Assembly (NCBI RefSeq): GCF_017853185.1
Contig: NZ_JAFMJZ010000009.1
Location: 1 to 43,792, forward strand
Direction: 5' to 3'
Origin: Mycolicibacterium sp.
Lineage (GTDB): Bacteria > Actinomycetota > Actinomycetes > Mycobacteriales > Mycobacteriaceae
DNA length: 43,792 nucleotides
Below, piece by piece: positions 38,394 to 43,792 of the stretch. The notes under the pieces were generated by a model that was given only the letters and a program-made list of their open reading frames with translations, ran no database searches and was not told where the DNA came from. Numbering within the stretch: the stretch's first letter is position 1; each line of letters begins with the position of its first letter. The position numbers were made by a program, and so were the translations under genes.

Positions 38394-38409
38394 AACCAAC
38401 CGGTAGGTT
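38394..38409. promoter_or_regulatory. Candidate TetR-type operator upstream of the atuA-like/fadE13/acc operon
   Basis: AACC-a-ACCGGT-a-GGTT, 14/16 symmetric; overlaps a minus-strand TAACCT -10-like hexamer. Confidence 0.55.
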
Positions 38410-38530
38410 ACCTTCGCGGCTCCGCTTTGGAGAAGGGGCGTCCGGGCGGTTATCCTTGCGTCAACTTGCCGGCGCCTAGTGTCCTGCGCGGCAGTACTGA
38501 ACGAGGCATATAACAAGGAGAAGTGTCGCC

Positions 38531-38704
38531 ATGGCTGTGCCCAAACGCCGGATGTCGCGCTCGAACACCCGCAGCCGTCGGTCGCAGTGGAAGGCCACCG
38601 AGACCGGCCTGGTCACCGTGTCGGTCGCCGGCCGTCAGCACAAGGTGCCGCGCCGTCTGCTCAAGGCCGCCCGCCTCGGCCTGATCGACCTCGACAAGCG
38701 CTGA
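38531..38704 (+). CDS. rpmF: 50S ribosomal protein L32 (Cys-free type)
   Basis: [66 protein letters not shown]. Below the ORF-track length cut-off. Confidence 0.97.
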   Translation: MAVPKRRMSRSNTRSRRSQWKATETGLVTVSVAGRQHKVPRRLLKAARLGLIDLDKR

Positions 38705-38750
38705 GCCACCCCGTCCGCCGGGAGCGAATATGCTGGTCGGCGGCGCGTCT

Positions 38751-38774
38751 CTTAGACGAATCTAAGTCGCTTAG
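38751..38774. promoter_or_regulatory. Overlapping inverted repeats upstream of mprA
   Basis: CTTAGA-cgaa-TCTAAG overlapping CTAAG-tcg-CTTAG; also readable as direct TCTwAGwC repeats. Confidence 0.6.
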
Positions 38775-38789
38775 TTGACACTGGTTCCC

Positions 38790-39476
38790 GTGCGAATTCT
38801 TGTGGTCGATGACGACCGCGCGGTGCGTGAGTCCCTGAGGCGTTCCCTCTCGTTCAACGGCTATACCGTCGATCTGGCCGAAGACGGGGTCGAGGCGCTG
38901 GACGCGATCGCCAATGAGCGACCCGATGCGGTGGTCCTCGACGTGATGATGCCGCGACTGGACGGCCTTGAAGTCTGCCGCCAGTTGCGCAGCACCGGAG
39001 ACGACCTGCCGATCCTGGTGCTCACCGCCCGCGACTCGGTCTCCGAGCGGGTGGCGGGCCTGGACGCCGGCGCCGACGACTACCTGCCCAAGCCGTTCGC
39101 GCTCGAGGAGCTGCTGGCCCGACTGCGCGCGCTGCTGCGCCGCACCGGTCCGGAGGACGCCGCCGAAAGTGCCCTGCTGACCTTCGGCGACCTGACCCTG
39201 GACCCGGCGACCCGCGAGGTGTACCGCGGCAAACGGGGGATCAGCCTCACCCGCACCGAGTTCGCGCTGCTGGAAATGCTGATGGCCAATCCGCGCCGGG
39301 TCCTGACCCGCAGCCGGATCCTCGAGGAGGTCTGGGGTTTCGATTTCCCGACCTCAGGCAATGCGCTGGAGGTGTACGTCGGCTACCTCCGCCGCAAGAC
39401 CGAAGCAGAAGGGGAACCCCGGCTGATCCACACCGTTCGCGGGGTGGGTTACGTGCTGCGTGAAACTCCGCCCTGA
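38790..39476 (+). CDS. mprA: OmpR-family response regulator MprA
   Basis: [40 protein letters not shown]...[39 protein letters not shown]; frame open from TTG 38775. Confidence 0.96.
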   Translation: MRILVVDDDRAVRESLRRSLSFNGYTVDLAEDGVEALDAIANERPDAVVLDVMMPRLDGLEVCRQLRSTGDDLPILVLTARDSVSERVAGLDAGADDYLPKPFALEELLARLRALLRRTGPEDAAESALLTFGDLTLDPATREVYRGKRGISLTRTEFALLEMLMANPRRVLTRSRILEEVWGFDFPTSGNALEVYVGYLRRKTEAEGEPRLIHTVRGVGYVLRETPP

Positions 39477-39504
39477 TATGCCCTGACATCTAAAGGCCCG
39501 GTGA

Positions 39505-41037
39505 ATGTCTCGTTGGAAGCGGCGCGCGCAGGCGATGCGGGTGCCCGAGCGGGCCCGCACATCGCTTTCGCTGCGCTGGCGGGTGATGCTGCTCGCGATG
39601 TCGATGGTCGCGATGGTCGTCGTCCTGATGGCAGTCGCGGTCTATGCCGTGGTGTCCGCCGCGCTGTACACAGACATCGACAACCAGTTGCAGAGCCGCG
39701 CGCAGTTGCTGATCGCGAGTGGCTCACTGGCCGCCGATCCCGCCAAAGCCATTGAGGGGACGGCCTACTCCGACGTCAACGCGATGCTGGTCAATCCCGG
39801 CAAGTCCATCTACACCGCCAACCAGCAGGGGCAGACGCTGCCGGTGGGTCAGCCCGAGAAGGCGGTGATCCGCGGCGAGTTGTTCATGTCCCGACGCACG
39901 GTCGGCGATCAGCGGGTGTTGGCCATTCACCTACCCAACGACAGCGCGCTGTTGATCTCCAAGAGCCTGCAACCGACCAATGCGGTGATGACCAAACTCA
40001 AATGGGTTCTGCTCGCGGTCGGCGGAATCGGGGTGGTGATCGCCGCGGTGGCCGGCGGCATGGTGGCCAGGACCGGTCTGCGTCCGGTCGGCCGGCTCAC
40101 CGAGGCCGCCGAACGGGTGGCGCGGACCGACGACCTCCGGCCCATCCCGGTGTTCGGCAGTGACGAACTCGCACGCCTCACCGAGGCTTTCAACGCGATG
40201 CTGCGCTCACTGACCGAATCGCGTGAGCGGCAGGCCCGCCTGGTGGCCGACGCCGGACACGAACTGAAGACGCCGCTGACGTCCTTGCGCACCAATGTCG
40301 AGTTGCTGATGGCGTCGAGCAGTCCCGGCGCACCGCCGATCCCGGAGAGCGAACTGGCCGAATTGCGGGCGGATGTGATCGGCCAGATCGAGGAATTGTC
40401 AACACTGGTCGGTGATCTCGTCGACCTGACCCGTGAGGACAACGCGCACGGAACGGTGCTGGAGGATGTCGACATGGTCGAGGTGATCGACCGCAGCTTC
40501 GAGCGGGTTCGCCGCCGCCGCAACGACATTCAGTTCGACATCGATGTCATCGGCTGGCAGGTTCAAGGTGATCCCGCCGGGCTTTCCCGCGCTGTTCTCA
40601 ATCTTCTCGACAATGCGGCCAAGTGGAGTCCGTCGGGCGGCATCGTGGGATTGCATCTGCGCCAAGTGGATTCCGCCCACGCCGAACTGGTGGTGTCCGA
40701 TCAGGGGCCCGGAATCGCGCCGGAGGAACGCGGTCTGGTCTTCGAGCGGTTTTACCGTTCGACCGTCTCGCGTGCCATGCCCGGTTCCGGGCTGGGTCTG
40801 GCGATCGTGAAACAGGTTGTCGTCAAACACGGTGGCATGATCCGCATCGGTGAGACGAACCCCGGCGGCGATCCCCCCGGTACCTCGTTCTTCGTTCTGC
40901 TGCCGGGCCGGCCGAGTGATTCGACCTTCCGGAATTCCTCCGCCGTGAGCGAAATCGCACACGAAGAAGCCGAGGTCAACGGCAGTTCGGAAAACACATC
41001 AGTGCTGCCGCGTGTTATCTCAGTCGATTCTCAGTAG
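39505..41037 (+). CDS. mprB: Sensor histidine kinase MprB
   Basis: Two TM segments, HAMP, DAGHELKTPLTSLRTNVELL H-box, NLLDNAAKWSP N-box, GSGLGLAIVKQVV. Confidence 0.96.
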   Translation: MSRWKRRAQAMRVPERARTSLSLRWRVMLLAMSMVAMVVVLMAVAVYAVVSAALYTDIDNQLQSRAQLLIASGSLAADPAKAIEGTAYSDVNAMLVNPGKSIYTANQQGQTLPVGQPEKAVIRGELFMSRRTVGDQRVLAIHLPNDSALLISKSLQPTNAVMTKLKWVLLAVGGIGVVIAAVAGGMVARTGLRPVGRLTEAAERVARTDDLRPIPVFGSDELARLTEAFNAMLRSLTESRERQARLVADAGHELKTPLTSLRTNVELLMASSSPGAPPIPESELAELRADVIGQIEELSTLVGDLVDLTREDNAHGTVLEDVDMVEVIDRSFERVRRRRNDIQFDIDVIGWQVQGDPAGLSRAVLNLLDNAAKWSPSGGIVGLHLRQVDSAHAELVVSDQGPGIAPEERGLVFERFYRSTVSRAMPGSGLGLAIVKQVVVKHGGMIRIGETNPGGDPPGTSFFVLLPGRPSDSTFRNSSAVSEIAHEEAEVNGSSENTSVLPRVISVDSQ

Positions 41038-42515
41038 TGGTCGGCAAGCTTGATTCCAACGCGCACAACACAGGTGCCGCCTTCGAGAAGGAACACGAGA
41101 GCCAAATGACGGACGAGCGGTACACCCCGCCGCAGCAGCCCGCCCAGTACCAACAGCCCTATGACTGGCGGTACGCGACCACCCAGCAGCCGTACCAGCC
41201 GGGCACGGGATCGGGTCCGGGATCGAACTGGGATCCCTACCGGGCTCCCACCTCCGGGCCGGGCAAGCCCCGGAAGCGTTCGCGCACTGTCGCGTTGACG
41301 GCGGGCGCCCTGGCCATCGCCGCCGTCTCGGCGGGTGTCGGTGGTCTGGTGGCCACGGCCGTGCAGCCCGATGGGCGGACAGCCGCCACCACCATCACCA
41401 CCGCGGCCCAGCCGGGGCGCAACATTCCGACCGCCAACGTTCCGATCGGCTCGGTGGAGCAGGTCGCCGCGAAGGTGGTGCCCAGCGTGGTGAAGCTGGA
41501 GACCAAGATGGGCCGGCAGTCCGAGGAGGGCTCCGGCATCATCCTGTCCGCGGATGGGCTGATTCTGACCAACAACCATGTGGTGGCCGCGGCCAAGGCC
41601 GGTCCGGACACCGCGCCGAAGGCTCCGGGACCGTTGAGCCCGCTTCCCGGCCGGCCCGGTGTACCCGGTGCGCCCACGCCCGGGGCGCCCATCCCCGGCG
41701 CCCCCGTGGTCCCCGGCGCCCCCGTGGTCCCCGGTGCGCCCGGCGGTGCCGCGATGACCACCGTCGTCACCTTCTCCGACGGCAGCACCGCGCCGTTCAC
41801 CGTGGTGGGAACCGACCCGGCAAGCGATATCGCGGTGGTCCGCGCCCAGGGCGTGTCCGGCCTGACGCCGATCGCGCTCGGTTCATCGGCCAACCTGCGG
41901 GTCGGTCAGGACGTGGTGGCCGTCGGTTCACCGCTCGGACTCGAGGGCACCGTCACGACCGGCATCGTCAGCGCACTGAACCGTCCGGTTGCCGCCGGTG
42001 GCGATGCGAACAACCAGAACACCGTGCTGGACGCGATTCAGACCGACGCCGCGATCAACCCGGGTAACTCCGGCGGTGCGCTGGTCAACATGAGCGGTGA
42101 ACTCGTCGGCGTCAACTCCGCCATCGCCACCCTCGGCGGTGACTCGCCGGACGCCCAAAGTGGTTCCATCGGACTGGGTTTCGCGATCCCGGTCGATCAG
42201 GCCAAGCGGATCGCCGATGAACTGATCAGTTCGGGCAGCGCTGCGCACGCGTCGCTGGGCGTTCAGGTGAGCAATGACGTGACCACCCACGGCGCCAAGA
42301 TCGTCGAGGTGGTCAAGGGCGGTGCGGCCTCCACCGCCGGCCTGCCCAGTGGGGTGGTCGTCACCAAGGTCGATGACCGCGTGATCGGCAGTGCCAACGC
42401 GTTGGTGGCCGCCGTGCGCTCCCGCGCACCCGGCGACAAGCTGACCCTGACCTACCTCGATCCCGGTGGTGCGCCGCAGACCGTCCAGGTCACGTTGGGC
42501 AAGGCGGATCAGTGA
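41037..42515 (+). CDS. pepD: HtrA-like serine protease PepD with PDZ domain
   Basis: Triad: TNNHVVA (H), DPASDIAVV (D), NPGNSGGALV (S); C-terminal PDZ. Overlaps mprB stop by 1 nt; alternative ATG at 41106. Confidence 0.95.
   Translation: MVGKLDSNAHNTGAAFEKEHESQMTDERYTPPQQPAQYQQPYDWRYATTQQPYQPGTGSGPGSNWDPYRAPTSGPGKPRKRSRTVALTAGALAIAAVSAGVGGLVATAVQPDGRTAATTITTAAQPGRNIPTANVPIGSVEQVAAKVVPSVVKLETKMGRQSEEGSGIILSADGLILTNNHVVAAAKAGPDTAPKAPGPLSPLPGRPGVPGAPTPGAPIPGAPVVPGAPVVPGAPGGAAMTTVVTFSDGSTAPFTVVGTDPASDIAVVRAQGVSGLTPIALGSSANLRVGQDVVAVGSPLGLEGTVTTGIVSALNRPVAAGGDANNQNTVLDAIQTDAAINPGNSGGALVNMSGELVGVNSAIATLGGDSPDAQSGSIGLGFAIPVDQAKRIADELISSGSAAHASLGVQVSNDVTTHGAKIVEVVKGGAASTAGLPSGVVVTKVDDRVIGSANALVAAVRSRAPGDKLTLTYLDPGGAPQTVQVTLGKADQ
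41640..41750 (+). repeat. Gly-Pro-Ala collagen-like repeat coding stretch inside PepD, incl. 18-bp perfect tandem repeat (41693-41728)
   Basis: Encodes PGRPGVPGAPTPGAPIPGAPVVPGAPVVPGAPGG; DNA unit CCCCGGCGCCCCCGTGGT twice. Confidence 0.9.
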
Positions 42516-42574
42516 TCCGCGTGGGCAAGGCGGATCAGTGATCCGCGCGGGCAAGGCGGATCAGTAGTGATCCG
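42497..42574 (+). repeat. 26-bp unit repeated about three times across the pepD stop codon; each contains a GGATCA/TGATCC inverted repeat
   Basis: GGGCAAGGCGGATCAGTGATCCGCGT / ...GCGC / GGGCAAGGCGGATCAGTAGTGATCCG. Confidence 0.97.
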
Positions 42575-42635
42575 GGTCGCCACGAACCGCCCGGAGGTAT
42601 CGCGGCGGTCGGGTCCCGGATATACGGTGAGTGCC

Positions 42636-43133
42636 ATGGAACAGCCTGAAGGCCCGACGGGACGCGCACTGGTCGTGGTGGTCGACGACCGCAGGGCCCG
42701 CGGCGTCGAGGAGGACCACAGCGGACCGTTGGTCACCGAACTCCTCGAAGAGGCGGGTTTCGTGGTCGACGGTGTCGTGGTGGTCTCGGCCGACGAGGTG
42801 GAGATCCGCAACGCGGTCAACACCGCGGTGATCGGCGGCGTCGACCTGGTCGTCTCGGTCGGGGGTACCGGGGTCAACCCGCGCGACGTCACTCCCGAGG
42901 CAACCAGTTCCCTGCTGGACCGCGAGGTGTTGGGGATCGCCGAGGCGCTGCGTGCCTCCGGCCTGGCGGCCGGGTGCACCGACGCCGGGCTGTCCCGAGG
43001 GCTGGCGGGGATCTCGGGAAGCACGCTGGTGGTCAATCTGGCGGGCTCGCGCACGGCTGTGCGGGACGGAATGGCGACGCTGTGCCCGTTGGCCGCACAG
43101 GTGATCTCCGAGCTGTCGAGCCTGGACATCTGA
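42636..43133 (+). CDS. moaB2: MoaB-type molybdopterin-binding domain protein (MoaB2-like)
   Basis: GRALVVVVDDRRARGVEEDHSGPLVTELLEEAGFVVDG, LVVSVGGTGVNPRDVTPEATSSLLDREVLGIAEALR; TACGGT-N7-ATG. Confidence 0.93.
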   Translation: MEQPEGPTGRALVVVVDDRRARGVEEDHSGPLVTELLEEAGFVVDGVVVVSADEVEIRNAVNTAVIGGVDLVVSVGGTGVNPRDVTPEATSSLLDREVLGIAEALRASGLAAGCTDAGLSRGLAGISGSTLVVNLAGSRTAVRDGMATLCPLAAQVISELSSLDI

Positions 43134-43198
43134 GGTACGCCCGGGAGCCGGTTGTTAACCCCGTGTTTCATGGCTGTGACGTGGGCAAATACCAATAA

Positions 43199-43214
43199 TG
43201 TGACCTTCATCACA
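43199..43214. promoter_or_regulatory. Perfect CRP-type palindrome
   Basis: TGTGA-CCTTCA-TCACA; overlaps the end of a TAATGT -10-like hexamer (43196-43201), 16 nt before the ATG of the 51-aa ORF. Confidence 0.7.
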
Positions 43215-43230
43215 TTTACCGGAGGTTTTG

Positions 43231-43386
43231 ATGGGCGAACCCAGACCCGACAAGGGGTCAGTTAACCGGGTGTTCGGCACCGAGTTGCCGCAGGCCTCCT
43301 CCGACGAACGCGATCCGGCCGATGGCGCCGATGTCGAGGACCGGGACCGCTGGCTGCGGGACAACGTCCCCCCGCACCATGGCTGA
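43231..43386 (+). CDS. 51-aa small protein MGEPRPDKGSVNRVFGTELPQASSDERDPADGADVEDRDRWLRDNVPPHHG*
   Basis: GGAGG RBS 5 nt upstream of ATG; missed by the ORF track because it is <60 aa. Confidence 0.75.
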   Translation: MGEPRPDKGSVNRVFGTELPQASSDERDPADGADVEDRDRWLRDNVPPHHG

Positions 43387-43416
43387 ACAGCACAGAAAGG
43401 GCGCCCGTCGGTCGGC

Positions 43417-43433
43417 GCCGGACCGGGTCCGGC
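43417..43433. terminator. GC-rich hairpin downstream of the small protein gene (possible low-U terminator)
   Basis: GCCGGAC-CGG-GTCCGGC; no U-tract. Confidence 0.35.
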
Positions 43434-43568
43434 CCGGGTGCACGCCCGCCGGAACGTCGGATCTTCGCCGGGTTTCGGCGGGGCTGCCGCTGGTGGCCGG
43501 ACCCCGTTCGGGCCGCCGGGGCTAATCGCCGTCCCGAAAACGCGGCGGCGTGGCGTTTCCGTTCGCGT

Positions 43569-43597
43569 TGCCGGGACCGTTGCCGTACCGATATCTT
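43569..43597 (+). promoter_or_regulatory. Candidate promoter for the porin gene
   Basis: TTGCCG-17 nt-TATCTT; predicts a 5' UTR of about 100 nt. Confidence 0.45.
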
Positions 43598-43701
43598 CTG
43601 GCTGTCAATGAATTAGGAGTCACGCCGCCGGCCGAGTCCCGAGCCGGTAGCGGTTCCGCCGGTGAACCTGGAGGGGTCACCGCCGAACATCTAGGGAGAC
43701 C

Positions 43702-43792
43702 ATGAAGGTTATCGGTCGCATGCTCGTCGCGGCGCTGCTCGCCGTGTCGGGTTTGTTCGTCGGCGTGGGGTCCTCGCAGGCGGCGTTGGACA
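43702..43792 (+). CDS. MspA-family porin, 3' truncated by window edge
   Basis: MKVIGRMLVAALLAVSGLFVGVGSSQAALD resembles the MspA signal peptide (MKAISRVLIAMVAAIAALFTSTGTSHAGLDN) and the neighbourhood matches the M. smegmatis moaB2-mspC arrangement as remembered; AGGGAGA RBS. Confidence 0.78.
   Translation, partial: MKVIGRMLVAALLAVSGLFVGVGSSQAALD

Noticed and set aside
43598-43701. c-di-AMP (ydaO) riboswitch in the porin UTR
   Set aside because: Some GGTAGC/GGTGAAC-like strings but the conserved GACAGCTAAC and GGGGUGAAUC blocks are missing; kept only as a structured UTR pending an Rfam scan.
1-43792. tRNA/rRNA genes, CRISPR arrays, IS elements, prophage or classical defence systems
   Set aside because: None recognised: no cloverleaf with CCA-type ends, no spaced direct-repeat array, no transposase/integrase or restriction/toxin motifs in the ORFs.

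Overview
The window is a high-GC mycobacterial chromosomal segment, most like a rapid-growing Mycolicibacterium. The gene order follows the M. tuberculosis Rv0948c-Rv0984 backbone from memory: aroQ-type chorismate mutase, pcrA/uvrD1, M23 peptidase, sucCD, LLM oxidoreductase, DUF5336, perM, purN-purH, MoxR/VWA pair, DUF1707, fadE12-accA2-accD2-fadE13-atuA-like, rpmF, mprA-mprB-pepD, moaB2, and the start of an MspA-family porin. Accessory material is inserted at several points: a zinc-ribbon membrane protein with an S53 peptidase; a TMEM175-like channel; a 7.3 kb block with a Cys-less thiolase-like protein, an AGXT2L-type PLP enzyme, an APC permease, an APH-type kinase, an SDR and a GntR regulator; and a secreted Tyr/Trp/Asn-rich protein with a low-complexity tail. 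The most interesting signal is a complete candidate ribosome-mediated attenuator upstream of chorismate mutase. It has a GTG-started 18-codon leader ORF containing Phe-Phe-Tyr-Gly-Tyr, followed by a long GC hairpin and a U-tract, all between the promoter region and the gene. Other hidden signals are: tandem duplications spanning six or more stop codons, two 12-codon mini-ORFs bridging genes of the acc/fad operon, a recurrent nAnnnT-N7-start (leaderless) layout, and candidate CRP, KstR, TetR-type and MprA-region operators. No tRNA, rRNA, CRISPR or mobile element was recognised. Everything comes from reading the sequence; no searches or folding were run.
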